From a virus: a stretch of DNA of 45,330 nt. Positions 6,786 to 13,322 of the stretch are shown piece by piece. The position numbers were made by a program, and so were the translations under genes. Location of the stretch: the IMG/VR virus record IMGVR_UViG_3300035187_001643, positions 1 through 45,330 of that record, one strand, 5' to 3'. The notes beneath the pieces were generated by a model. It searched no databases, had not been told where the DNA came from, and saw only the letters and a program-made list of their open reading frames with translations. Within the stretch, counting starts at the first letter, position 1. Each line of letters opens with the position of its first letter.

Positions 6786-7816
6786 CACGCCCCCGTCGCT
6801 TTCTTGCGAAGAACAGACACGACTGTAGATCCTCGCTCGCAGACGTTGGCTAGGTAGTCGTCGATCATCTGGCAGCCATTCACGCCGATAGAAGCGTCGC
6901 AAGAGACGTGCGATTCAAGATGCTTGACCAACTGGTCGCACATGAGGCGAGTCTTGTCCACACTCGACATGCCCAACGTTCCTGTCCTTGACGGGGTGTA
7001 TCCACCCGAGTAATCGCTGATCGCTTTCACGACGGCGTCACCGCACTGACGGCGTCGGGCGCAGTTCCTGAGCACGGTCGAAAGCCCCTTCGCCTCGCCG
7101 TGCTTGCATACTGCCTTGACGATCTCGCCAAAGCCTTCACGGTCCACGAATCTGTACGCAGCCGAACACACGTCAATCACCGCTGGGGGCACAAGTTTCC
7201 TGGCCCGGCACTCGTGCTGAAACAGCAGCCGCTCAATGTGCTTCTTGATTGAGTCGGCCTTGCTGATTCCGTGACGATCACAGACGGCGCGGGTGATGGG
7301 TGCATCTGGGTAGCCGTTTGCGAATCCGCCACTCTCGGAAATGCACTCACGGGCGATCTGCTCATGCATCACCTCGCTTGAAACCGCCTTACCGTTTGCG
7401 ACGTTGTCGTGAATCGAAATATCACGAGCCTTCTTCTTGTCCGAATCGTCGGAAACCCACATCACCAAGGCATTGAATGACGTGATGCCGAGTTCCATGA
7501 GGGCGACAAGGCGATGCTTCCCGCCGACGATCTTGTACTTCGGCCTTCCGCCTGTCCTGTAACGGCGATCAGCGGCTAGCAGAACCTCTGGGAATGTGTC
7601 CCCTGCCTGCATCCGCTCCTTGTACTTCTCAATCACCTCACGATCGGCAGTCGCCACATCGAGCCTGGTCTGATACTCGTTGTCGGAAATCTCAACGTCC
7701 GCCAGTTGCACCTCTTGGACCGGCTCCCACTGGCACTGCTTTTCGTCCAGTTCACGACGAATCCTTTCGTCGCTGCGAAACCTCATAAAGCTGTCATCAC
7801 GAAGTTTTTTTGCCAT
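6785..7816 (-). CDS. ParB/Srx-fold protein
   Basis: 343 aa, with AAAGGAG before the ATG at 7816. Residues 35-115 carry the ParB-like core: VEISDNEYQTRLD, then a helix, then KYKIVGGKHRLVALMELGI (94-111), the GxxR box of ParB/Srx proteins. A helical segment follows (ISIHDNVANGKAVSSEVMHE). The C-terminal 180 residues are unassigned. Phage ParB-fold proteins act as DNA-binding partition factors, CTPases, nucleases or methyltransferase partners. It is encoded two genes ahead of the methyltransferase, so a modification or replication role is more likely than partition. Confidence 0.75.
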   Translation of the reverse strand: MAKKLRDDSFMRFRSDERIRRELDEKQCQWEPVQEVQLADVEISDNEYQTRLDVATADREVIEKYKERMQAGDTFPEVLLAADRRYRTGGRPKYKIVGGKHRLVALMELGITSFNALVMWVSDDSDKKKARDISIHDNVANGKAVSSEVMHEQIARECISESGGFANGYPDAPITRAVCDRHGISKADSIKKHIERLLFQHECRARKLVPPAVIDVCSAAYRFVDREGFGEIVKAVCKHGEAKGLSTVLRNCARRRQCGDAVVKAISDYSGGYTPSRTGTLGMSSVDKTRLMCDQLVKHLESHVSCDASIGVNGCQMIDDYLANVCERGSTVVSVLRKKATGA

Positions 7817-7863
7817 GTCTAATCTCCTTTGCTTCGTTCCCTTTCACCACTCTCGGCCGCACG

Positions 7864-8196
7864 TCAACGCGACGCCGCCGTGACTTGCCACACGCTCGCG
7901 TTCCGTTTCGACGCCGTCTTCCTGACGCCGGCTTCAACCACCATGCCACGCCTTACAAGTTCGATCCGCCGCGGTCGCGCCGTGCTGGGGTTCATGCTCA
8001 AGCCGGCTGCGATCTCTTCGTCAGTCGCTGGCCCGTGCTCGCGGAGGTACTCGAGGACCAGGCGGTGCAGCCGGTTGAGCGTCGCGCCACCCAGCGAGTC
8101 CGCAGCTGCGGCGCTGGTGGCAGAGCCACGCACGCTGGGGGCGGGTGTTGAGAACAGCGGGCCGTAATCAACACGCTCGGAGTAGTAGTCGCTCAT
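7864..8196 (-). CDS. winged-helix regulator
   Basis: 110 aa; AAGGAC lies upstream of the ATG at 8196. A polar N-terminus (MSDYYSERVDYGPLF) precedes a winged helix at about residues 42-108: LHRLVLEYLREHGPATDEEI, SMNPSTARPRRIELVRRGMV and a wing RNASVWQVT. This resembles MarR/DprA-type wHTH modules often seen in phage early operons. Target unknown. Confidence 0.65.
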   Translation of the reverse strand: MSDYYSERVDYGPLFSTPAPSVRGSATSAAAADSLGGATLNRLHRLVLEYLREHGPATDEEIAAGLSMNPSTARPRRIELVRRGMVVEAGVRKTASKRNASVWQVTAASR

Positions 8197-8369
8197 GGAA
8201 CACGTCCTTGTGTATTTGCCCCGTCTCGTGGGGCATCCGGTCGAGTCTCAGCGTCAGGAGGAACCGGTTTGCGCTTCTCTCGACTGCCGGCGTTGGTCCG
8301 CACTGGGCCGGCGATACGGGCGAACGCTGCTGATGAGGCAGCTAAAGGCAATCGCGTGCCGGTGGTGAT
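8197..8369. other. gap between RecT-linked and wHTH genes
   Basis: 173 bases with no supported gene. It contains a 5-bp hairpin (GCCCC, 7-base loop, GGGGC) at about 8217-8233, with no T-run beyond it on either strand. An AGGAGG on the + strand is not followed by a plausible ORF. No convincing promoter was found. Confidence 0.4.
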
Positions 8370-8597
8370 CTAGCGGGGTATCCGTTCGTTCTGGTCGAGT
8401 TCAAAAATCCGCTGGTTTTCGGCGCGGATCGCCCGTTCGTCGCGCCGCGTGTTGTGCCACGGCCCAACGTCAACGATCCAAGGCGAAGGCAGTTCGTCGT
8501 CAAGCACTTTGCCGATGTCTGTTTCCACCGTGAGCGGCTCGGCAATTCGTTGCCGGTACTGCTCGTCCGTCTCGAAGTCGCGTTTGAAATCAGCCAT
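8370..8597 (-). CDS. small hypothetical protein
   Basis: 75 aa; its ATG lies inside the end of recT (8-base overlap). Charged and helical N-terminus (MADFKRDFETDEQYRQRIAE), ending RIFELDQNERIPR. No domain recognised. Translation is probably coupled to RecT, so a recombination accessory role is possible but unproven. Confidence 0.6.
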   Translation of the reverse strand: MADFKRDFETDEQYRQRIAEPLTVETDIGKVLDDELPSPWIVDVGPWHNTRRDERAIRAENQRIFELDQNERIPR

Positions 8598-9504
8598 GGG
8601 TCGCCACCTCCTCTGAGCCGATCAGGATTTCCGCCTTGCCGTGCAGCAGCTTGACCAGTTCCGCAACGTCCGCGTCCGTGAACACGCCTTCTGTGTGCCG
8701 TGTCGTGATGAGATCCCGCAGCGTGTCGCAGTCCTCGAGCGTCTTGGCTCGGCTCACGGCCAGGCGGGCCTTGGCAACCGGGTCCGTGATCTCAGTCGCC
8801 GCCCGTTTGCTCTTGAGCGTCACAACGCTGGCCGGCTCGGTCGTGATGTCAGGCGTGTGGGTCGGCGGCTCGAACGTCTCGACGTGATGCACTTCCACGC
8901 CGTCCGCCACCGCCTGCGATTTGACGCCGCGTGGACGCACCACGACGGGTTCGCGGGCCGGCTCGTGCGTCGGGTAGTCCTGTGCCTCTTCTGCCGTCAC
9001 AAGGCCACGCAGAACGTCAGGGAAGGCGTCACGCAAGGCGAAGCCTCTGGCCCGCATCTGGAGCATCCGCTTGGGGTACTGCGTCCACGGGCCAGCCTTG
9101 CCCCACAGGCCAGCCTTCTTCGCGTCGGCCACGGAGAAATGAACGGTAGTTGCCTTTTCGTAGCCCTTGCGCTTGGCCTGACACATGGCAACCATGCCGT
9201 CACCTTCGCCAGTCACCTGCTCCCAGACGAATTCGCAGACCGGGCTGGCCTTGCACACCGCTAGGGCCGCGTCACCGAACACGCTGGGCCTGCCGTTGAC
9301 CACGGCGATGGACTGCAGGGCCTGCATCGGGGAAAGCCCGATCTCCGCACCGGCCTGGATCGCCAGCACGCAGCTGGCAGGCTTGCCCCTGAAGTCCTTC
9401 GGGGCGAACTCCGAATCGGCAACCATCTTGCCGAATCGCATAGCGTCGTCGAACGTCTGAAGGGCCAATCCAGTGGCCCGTTGTGTCGAAATCTCCGTGG
9501 TCAT
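8590..9504 (-). CDS. recT: RecT-family single-strand annealing recombinase
   Basis: 304 aa from the ATG at 9504 with AAAGGA upstream. The core at about residues 8-180 matches RecT: FAPKDFRGKPASCVLAIQAG, then AEIGLSPMQALQSIAVVNG with RPSVFGDAALAV, then KRMLQMRARGFALRDAFPDV. RecT-type proteins anneal complementary strands during recombination-dependent replication. The C-terminal 100 residues are Pro/Thr-rich and then helical, probably for partner binding. The usual exonuclease partner (RecE or YqaJ type) is not next to it. RusA, further along the same operon, would resolve the products. Confidence 0.9.
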   Translation of the reverse strand: MTTEISTQRATGLALQTFDDAMRFGKMVADSEFAPKDFRGKPASCVLAIQAGAEIGLSPMQALQSIAVVNGRPSVFGDAALAVCKASPVCEFVWEQVTGEGDGMVAMCQAKRKGYEKATTVHFSVADAKKAGLWGKAGPWTQYPKRMLQMRARGFALRDAFPDVLRGLVTAEEAQDYPTHEPAREPVVVRPRGVKSQAVADGVEVHHVETFEPPTHTPDITTEPASVVTLKSKRAATEITDPVAKARLAVSRAKTLEDCDTLRDLITTRHTEGVFTDADVAELVKLLHGKAEILIGSEEVATHG

Positions 9505-9603
9505 GCCGCGTCCTTTCGTATTGGAAAACCTGCGTTTTTCGTCGCTTTTCTGATATGACCCGCTCGGCGTCCTGCGTTGCGGGTGTGTCGTGCGTCCTTG
9601 CTG

Positions 9604-9652
9604 CCCCGGTTCCACCGGGCTCCTTCCGCCAACTAGCTCCGCTGGCTGGCGG
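9604..9652. other. two hairpins between early genes
   Basis: CCCGG-TTCCA-CCGGG at 9605-9619, and CCGCCA...TGGCGG at 9626-9652 with an inner AGC/GCT pair. They lie just past the stop of the 9661..9897 gene, ahead of recT. With no T-run they are more likely pause, processing or attenuation structures than classical terminators. Confidence 0.4.
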
Positions 9653-9660
9653 TCCTTTGC

Positions 9661-9897
9661 TCAGTGCGTGATGTCCTGCGGCGAAACCGACAGCCACGCG
9701 CCGTCGCATTCGATCGCCAGCCAGCCCCTGTCGCAGGCCATGACGTGGCCCGACCAACGCTTGCCGCAGGTCAAGCCGCTGACGAAGTCGCCAACGGCGG
9801 GTTCGCCTCTCGACCGGCTGCGCGGCGTCTGGTCGTGGATGCCGGCGATCGCTGCGAGGTACTCGTTTTCGTTGGGGCTGCTGGGATTCGTAATCAT
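9661..9897 (-). CDS. small hypothetical protein
   Basis: 78 aa from the ATG at 9897; GGAGA lies about 10 bases upstream, in a CGGAGACGAAAACGATG leader nearly identical to that of the 10679..10885 gene. The C-terminal half (GDFVSGLTCGKRWSGHVMAC, then WLAIECDGAWLSVSP) reads like a small SH3-type beta barrel. It is the first gene after the promoter cluster at 9931-10063. Function unknown. Confidence 0.6.
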   Translation of the reverse strand: MITNPSSPNENEYLAAIAGIHDQTPRSRSRGEPAVGDFVSGLTCGKRWSGHVMACDRGWLAIECDGAWLSVSPQDITH

Positions 9898-9930
9898 CGT
9901 TTTCGTCTCCGTTTTCGTGGTGTGGCGGGT

Positions 9931-9958
9931 ACTGTACAGCCGTATATCAGTGCGTCAA
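9931..9958 (-). promoter_or_regulatory. leftward sigma70-like promoter
   Basis: On the minus strand: -35 TTGACG (9958-9953), 16-bp spacer, -10 TACAGT (9936-9931). The -10 overlaps the palindrome CTGTACAG (9932-9939), a possible operator. Transcription would begin near 9924, about 27 bases before the ATG at 9897, and would drive the early operon. Confidence 0.6.
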
Positions 9959-10007
9959 GCGGGGGGACCAACAAAATGAGGGGAGTCCTTACGGCCGTAC
10001 ACTTTTG

Positions 10008-10063
10008 GAAATAGCTTCGGCGTTAGAAAAGGGCAAGGTAGCGACGGCGTTAGAACCTGTCAA
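10008..10063 (-). promoter_or_regulatory. tandem leftward promoters, each with a TTCTAACGCCG box
   Basis: Upstream promoter: TTGACA (10063-10058), 17 bp, TACCTT (10040-10035). Downstream promoter: TTGCCC (10036-10031), 17 bp, TATTTC (10013-10008). The word TTCTAACGCCG lies inside each spacer, at 10055-10045 and 10028-10018. A spacer position is typical of a repressor operator. The -10 boxes are weak alone, but the repeated layout supports function. The first box also contains the stop codon of the 10050..10202 gene. Confidence 0.5.
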
Positions 10064-10202
10064 CGGGGAAAACCGAAGCCACACTGGCAAGCAATGCCAG
10101 CAGGTCGTGGACAACTCGAGCGGCTGGCGAATCGGTGCCGAGCTCCTGGCCGATGCGTACCAGCGTCAGAGCGGTGATGGCGGCGTTGTAGTGGCGTTTC
10201 AT
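10050..10202 (-). CDS. small hypothetical protein
   Basis: 50 aa from the ATG at 10202, with GGAAGG seven bases upstream; an in-frame codon at 10283 has no such site. Helical: AAITALTLVRIGQELG and VVHDLLALLASVASVFPVDRF. No recognised family. Its TAA stop lies inside the operator-like box of the next promoter. Confidence 0.5.
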   Translation of the reverse strand: MKRHYNAAITALTLVRIGQELGTDSPAARVVHDLLALLASVASVFPVDRF

Positions 10203-10299
10203 CGCAATGCCTTCCGTGGCTGAAGAATCCTGTGTGTAAAGTGCCACCCGTTTCGCAACTGTCGGCAGGCCGGATGGCGCCACCCTTGGGCGGCGTAAA

Positions 10300-10614
10300 T
10301 CACGCAGGCTCTACGGCATCAACTCGCCCGCAACCGCCGCTTTCCGCTGAGTGAACGTGCGTCAGGTTGCACAGGCCAGCAACCTCGGCGGCAACGTCAT
10401 CTTTTGCCCACATGCCACGGCCGCACCAGTCGGTGTAATCGTCGGCCCGCCGCTCGTCATCGGCCTCGCGGGCGGCGAAGCCGGAGTTGTCGAAGTGACT
10501 CTCCTCGACAACGTGCCGGTAGGCACCGTCATCAAACACGATCCACTGCTGCCCGCCGTGAGCGGCGCGGCCGATCACCTTCAAGTCAAAAGCCTTTGCT
10601 GCACTGATGCTCAT
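10300..10614 (-). CDS. small hypothetical protein
   Basis: 104 aa from the ATG at 10614, with AGGAGA seven to eight bases upstream. Begins MSISAAKAFDLKVIGRAAHG and QQWIVFDDGAYRHVVEESHF; the middle is acidic and Arg-rich (READDERRADDYTDW). No recognised domain. Part of the control-region gene cluster. Confidence 0.6.
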   Translation of the reverse strand: MSISAAKAFDLKVIGRAAHGGQQWIVFDDGAYRHVVEESHFDNSGFAAREADDERRADDYTDWCGRGMWAKDDVAAEVAGLCNLTHVHSAESGGCGRVDAVEPA

Positions 10615-10643
10615 CGTTTGTTCTCCTAGTCTCATGGTAGTGA

Positions 10644-10667
10644 CCCGGCGGCGAAGTTGCCGCCGGG
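10644..10667. other. strong intergenic hairpin
   Basis: Perfect 9-bp stem CCCGGCGGC / GCCGCCGGG with loop GAAGTT, between the stop of the 10679..10885 gene and the ribosome site of the 10300..10614 gene. No T-run on the leftward side. Candidate attenuator or RNA-processing site that would lower expression of the distal genes. Confidence 0.5.
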
Positions 10668-10678
10668 CTGGTTAGCGG

Positions 10679-10885
10679 TCAGGACATTGCGGCGTAAAGC
10701 TCATCGCAGAACGCAACGAACTTATCAACGGGCAAGCGGCGCTCAAGGACTGCTAGGGCTGCATCGCTCACGATCCCTGCGTGGCTGGTGTAGTCGCGAG
10801 CCAGTTTGCAGCAGATGTCCACCAGAGCATCGGTCGTCATGGCTTCGAGCTTTGCGTTCAGAGCGTTCTTGATTTCGGCGTTCAT
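10679..10885 (-). CDS. small helical hypothetical protein
   Basis: 68 aa from the ATG at 10885 with GGAGA upstream. All-helical: MNAEIKNALNAKLEAMTTDA, LVDICCKLARDYTSH and VLERRLPVDKFVAFCDEL. I have seen similar short sequences in phages, but with no function. It is the first gene after the strongest promoter of the control region (10937-10964), so it is probably expressed early and under repression. Confidence 0.6.
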   Translation of the reverse strand: MNAEIKNALNAKLEAMTTDALVDICCKLARDYTSHAGIVSDAALAVLERRLPVDKFVAFCDELYAAMS

Positions 10886-10936
10886 CGTTTCGTCTCCGGT
10901 TCGTGCCCCGCGAGTCTCATTCGCTCGCATGGGTGT

Positions 10937-10964
10937 ATTCTAGCTTCGGCGTTAGAACAGTCAA
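10937..10964 (-). promoter_or_regulatory. leftward promoter with operator-like spacer
   Basis: -35 TTGACT (10964-10959), 16-bp spacer, -10 TAGAAT (10942-10937): the best sigma70 match in the window. The spacer contains TTCTAACGCCG (10957-10947), the word repeated in the tandem promoters near 10 kb. A 17-bp stretch (TTCTAACGCCGAAGCTA) is identical here and at 10028-10012. Transcription would begin near 10930. Confidence 0.65.
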
Positions 10965-10988
10965 GGGGTTAGAAAAGATTTTTTCGGA

Positions 10989-11003
10989 CCCGGTTTTTCC
11001 GGG
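10989..11003. terminator. possible weak terminator after the HTH gene
   Basis: CCCGG-TTTTT-CCGGG, 15-20 bases past the stop of the 11024..11260 gene. On the leftward transcript it is followed by an A-run and then TCTTTTCT, not a clean U-tract. It would separate the HTH gene from the promoter at 10964. Confidence 0.35.
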
Positions 11004-11023
11004 GGAAAGCGGGGCTGGGAAGG

Positions 11024-11260
11024 CTAGTTGGCCTTGAACCCGCCTGGAGGCCGTCCGGTTTTCCGCTTGGCCTTGGCCCGCTTGCGGATTTCGGCCTCGT
11101 CAAAGACTCGCGCGGTTGGCGCAGCCAGCCATGACTGAATCCCGCCGTCAGCCGGGTCCAGCAGGGCCAGCTGCCGAATGCGGCCCATACTAACGCCGAG
11201 GATTTTGGCAGCCTCTGCGGTGCCAATCAGCTTTCGACCTTCTGGTAGTGCCACGACCAT
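11024..11260 (-). CDS. MerR/excisionase-type HTH protein (candidate switch regulator)
   Basis: 78 aa. Residues 11-30 (KLIGTAEAAKILGVSMGRIR) are the HTH of the MerR/AlpA/excisionase superfamily. A VFDEAEIRKRAKAKRKTGRP tail is basic, as in DNA-bending proteins. It diverges from the integrase, the classic place for an excisionase or a small repressor. Its promoter (11267-11294) would start transcription at about the ATG itself, and an operator-like box overlaps that promoter, so autoregulation is likely. Ribosome site is poor (TTTGGGGC). Excisionase and repressor roles cannot be told apart from sequence. Confidence 0.7.
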   Translation of the reverse strand: MVVALPEGRKLIGTAEAAKILGVSMGRIRQLALLDPADGGIQSWLAAPTARVFDEAEIRKRAKAKRKTGRPPGGFKAN

Positions 11261-11266
11261 GCCCCA

Positions 11267-11294
11267 AATCTAACGCCGGAGATAGCGAAGTCAA
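11267..11294 (-). promoter_or_regulatory. promoter of the HTH gene with overlapping operator box
   Basis: -35 TTGACT (11294-11289), 16 bp, -10 TAGATT (11272-11267). The expected start falls near 11260, the A of the ATG, so the mRNA may be leaderless. The box TCTAACGCCG lies on the + strand at 11269-11278, across the -10: the same word as in the leftward promoters, in opposite orientation. A one-mismatch copy (TACTAACGCCG) lies inside the gene at 11188-11198. Confidence 0.55.
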
Positions 11295-11418
11295 ACTGTC
11301 CGCCCAGCACGCCCAACCAATCCCCCTAGACAGCCCAAACTGATTGCCTGTCTGGACATCTGGGAGAATGATGAGGTGTACGCTCGTAAGGACTGGAGGC
11401 GGCTCCGGTCCTAACACC

Positions 11419-11438
11419 TGTACATGAACATGTGTACA
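11419..11438. promoter_or_regulatory. dyad element upstream of the integrase
   Basis: TGTACA-8 bp-TGTACA, with a perfect inner dyad ACATG-AA-CATGT (11422-11433), 24 bases ahead of the integrase ATG. TACACT at 11435-11440 could be its -10 box, although no good -35 is visible. TGTACA also occurs in the early promoter at 9932-9939. Candidate operator controlling integrase. Confidence 0.45.
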
Positions 11439-11461
11439 CTAGTGGAAAAAGGAGGCTGCCG

Positions 11462-12376
11462 ATGGAACCGATGACGCTGCGCGAACTGCTGGAACGCTAC
11501 CGAGACTTGAGAAACCTGAGCGGGAAAACTGCCTCGCTGTATGACCAGCTGCTAGACCGCCTAGGAGCGTTCCTAGGACACGAGCCGACCGTGGCCGACC
11601 TAGATGACTTGGTCATTAGTCGATACCTCCGAGAGCGTGCTACGCACTCGTGGGCGGGCAAGCCGATTCGGCCGGCAAGCGTGCAGAAAGACAAGGTGAT
11701 GCTTGCCGCCGTGTGGAACTACGCCGCCCGCAAGCGTTGGGCGAAAGACTTTCCAGAGTTGCCACGCATCAAGGTGCCGCAATCCATCCCACTGGGCCGG
11801 GCCTACACGTCGCACGATGTGGCCGCCATGATCCGGCAGGCTTTGAAGCGTCGCGGGCAGACAGGCGGGCAGCCCAGCTGCTGGTGGTGGGCCACGCTCC
11901 TCTACATGGGCTACTGCACCGGAGAGCGTGCCGAGGCGCTGAGGGCAGCCAGGTGGCAGGACATCGACCTAGAACGGCGGCGGGTGCTGTTCAGAGGCGA
12001 GACACGCAAGGGATCGACCCGCGACATCGAACGCGACTTCACGCCGGAACTGGCAAGGCTTCTGGCACCGCAGCGGGGGCAACCGGAGGATCTCGTCTGG
12101 GTTTGGGACCGATGCCGCGGGAGCCTCTGGACGAGCCTCAAATTGCTCTGCAGGCAGGCCAACGTGAAATACCGGGGCTTCCACGGGCTCAGGCGTACAC
12201 GGGCGTCCTACGCTGCCCTAGCGGGTGGCACGGCCGCTGCGACTCTGGTGCTCGATCACAGCGATCCGAACCTGCAGCGGGTATATGTCGATCCCACGAT
12301 TTGCCCTACGGAACAGAGCAGCGTGGATTGCCTGCCGGTGCTGGACCTAGACGGGCCGGGAAAGCCGGCGGCTTGA
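11462..12376 (+). CDS. int: tyrosine recombinase / phage integrase
   Basis: 304 aa from the ATG at 11462, with AAAGGAGG six bases upstream; a GTG at 11432 is less likely. The N-terminal SAM-like core-binding domain is at about residues 1-90 (LRELLERYRDLRNLSGKTAS). The catalytic domain has Arg in TGERAEALR, Lys in ETRKGSTRD, His and Arg in HGLRRTRAS, His in LDHSD and the nucleophile Tyr in RVYVD: the complete R-K-H-R-H-Y set. It joins phage and host att sites. It is the first gene of the only rightward unit. The attP core cannot be identified without the host sequence. Confidence 0.95.
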   Translation: MEPMTLRELLERYRDLRNLSGKTASLYDQLLDRLGAFLGHEPTVADLDDLVISRYLRERATHSWAGKPIRPASVQKDKVMLAAVWNYAARKRWAKDFPELPRIKVPQSIPLGRAYTSHDVAAMIRQALKRRGQTGGQPSCWWWATLLYMGYCTGERAEALRAARWQDIDLERRRVLFRGETRKGSTRDIERDFTPELARLLAPQRGQPEDLVWVWDRCRGSLWTSLKLLCRQANVKYRGFHGLRRTRASYAALAGGTAAATLVLDHSDPNLQRVYVDPTICPTEQSSVDCLPVLDLDGPGKPAA

Positions 12377-12422
12377 AGCATCAGCCGTCCGCACCTAGCA
12401 TCCACCCGAAAGGAGGGACGCG

Positions 12423-12803
12423 ATGGGGTTCTTTTCAAACCTATTCCGGCCAGCACCCAAGCGGCCGACAAGTGTTGACCACGGGCTTTGCTACCGTGTT
12501 GTCGATCCGTTCACCGTCGAGGTTTTGATAGAAGCCAAATGGGTGGAAGCGTGCGGGCAGGCCGAAGACCAGGGCAAGCCCACTAGAGACAGCCTGTCTA
12601 CGATCCGGCAATACAACGCCACGGCCGCCTGCAAGACGGAGTCCGAAGCGTTTGCCGTTGGCTCCGTGCTAGAAGCAATGGACCATTTCTGTGAGCATTG
12701 CGGGTATGACGCAACGCACCCAGAAAAGAAGTGCGACAAGTGCGGCAAGAAACTGTGGAACGGAAAGCGGAAACTGGAAATGGTCATCGTGCATCTGCCG
12801 TGA
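12423..12803 (+). CDS. zinc-ribbon hypothetical protein
   Basis: 126 aa; AAAGGAGG lies six bases before the ATG, the same strong site as the integrase, so the two are probably co-transcribed. The C-terminus has CEHCGYDATHPEKKCDKCGK, a two-CxxC zinc ribbon at about residues 93-112. The N-terminal part (MGFFSNLFRP, then VDHGLCYRVVDPFTVEVLIE) is unassigned. As a gene next to int it may be expressed in lysogeny; a superinfection or host-modulating role is speculation. Confidence 0.65.
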   Translation: MGFFSNLFRPAPKRPTSVDHGLCYRVVDPFTVEVLIEAKWVEACGQAEDQGKPTRDSLSTIRQYNATAACKTESEAFAVGSVLEAMDHFCEHCGYDATHPEKKCDKCGKKLWNGKRKLEMVIVHLP

Positions 12804-12866
12804 CCGGGCAAGCGGGGAGCGGCACGGGGAAAGGGAGAAACCCGCGCCGCTCAACCCGCCGCCCGG
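12804..12866. terminator. bidirectional terminator hairpin between convergent operons
   Basis: Nested 63-base inverted repeat filling the whole gap between the two stops. Outer stem CCGGGC/GCCCGG, then GCGGG/CCCGC. Inner stem GAGCGGC-A-CGGG / CCCG-C-GCCGCTC with one mismatch, around a loop GAAAGGGAGAAA. There is no U-tract, but the stem is very strong and its position is exactly right for both the integrase unit and the late operon. Confidence 0.75.
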
Positions 12867-12867
12867 C

Positions 12868-13308
12868 TCACAGTGGCGTCCGCTTGTCGCGTGGTGAAAA
12901 CAGGCTTTCGCCGCGCAACGCTCGGCGCCGCATTTCCTCGACTTTGTCTTTCGTCCCTGGCAACGCCGCTGTTGGTTTCGCTGCGTCCATTTCCGCTAGG
13001 ATCTCGTCTGCGATGGCGTGGCCTTCGTCACCGACAAGCCTCATGCAATCAAATAGCAGCGTCTGGTCGCCACGTGCGGCACGTGATGCGTAGGAATCGC
13101 CAGTGCGCGAAACCTTCCCCGGTCTGGCGTAGACACGCACTACGCTGCACAGGTGAGCGTGCAGGCGGGTGGCACGAATCAGCCAGCCACGTATTTTCGG
13201 CTCAAGGTTCGCTTCAAATCGTGTCCGTCTAGCAGCGTGCGACGGCTCGACCGCATCGGTTTGCGGCGGTGTGTCCTGCGCAAAAAAAGACTGCTGGACA
13301 TCGGCCAT
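12868..13308 (-). CDS. hypothetical protein, last gene of the late operon
   Basis: 146 aa, ending two bases from the terminator hairpin. The N-terminus is polar (MADVQQSFFAQDTPPQTDA). The middle is helical and basic (RFEANLEPKIRGWLIRATRL). The C-terminal part has LLFDCMRLVGDEGHAIADE. No recognised fold and no strong ribosome site; the upstream stop lies 12 bases before the ATG. Confidence 0.55.
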   Translation of the reverse strand: MADVQQSFFAQDTPPQTDAVEPSHAARRTRFEANLEPKIRGWLIRATRLHAHLCSVVRVYARPGKVSRTGDSYASRAARGDQTLLFDCMRLVGDEGHAIADEILAEMDAAKPTAALPGTKDKVEEMRRRALRGESLFSPRDKRTPL

Positions 13309-13322
13309 GGCCGCAAGTGTGC

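Noticed and set aside
8145-8333. Rightward ORF preceded by AGGAGG near 8262
   Set aside because: The AGGAGG lies within the frame, with no suitable start codon after it, and the translation shows no domain.
11432-11461. Earlier GTG start of the integrase
   Set aside because: It lies within the TGTACA dyad and lacks a ribosome site; the ATG at 11462 has AAAGGAGG.
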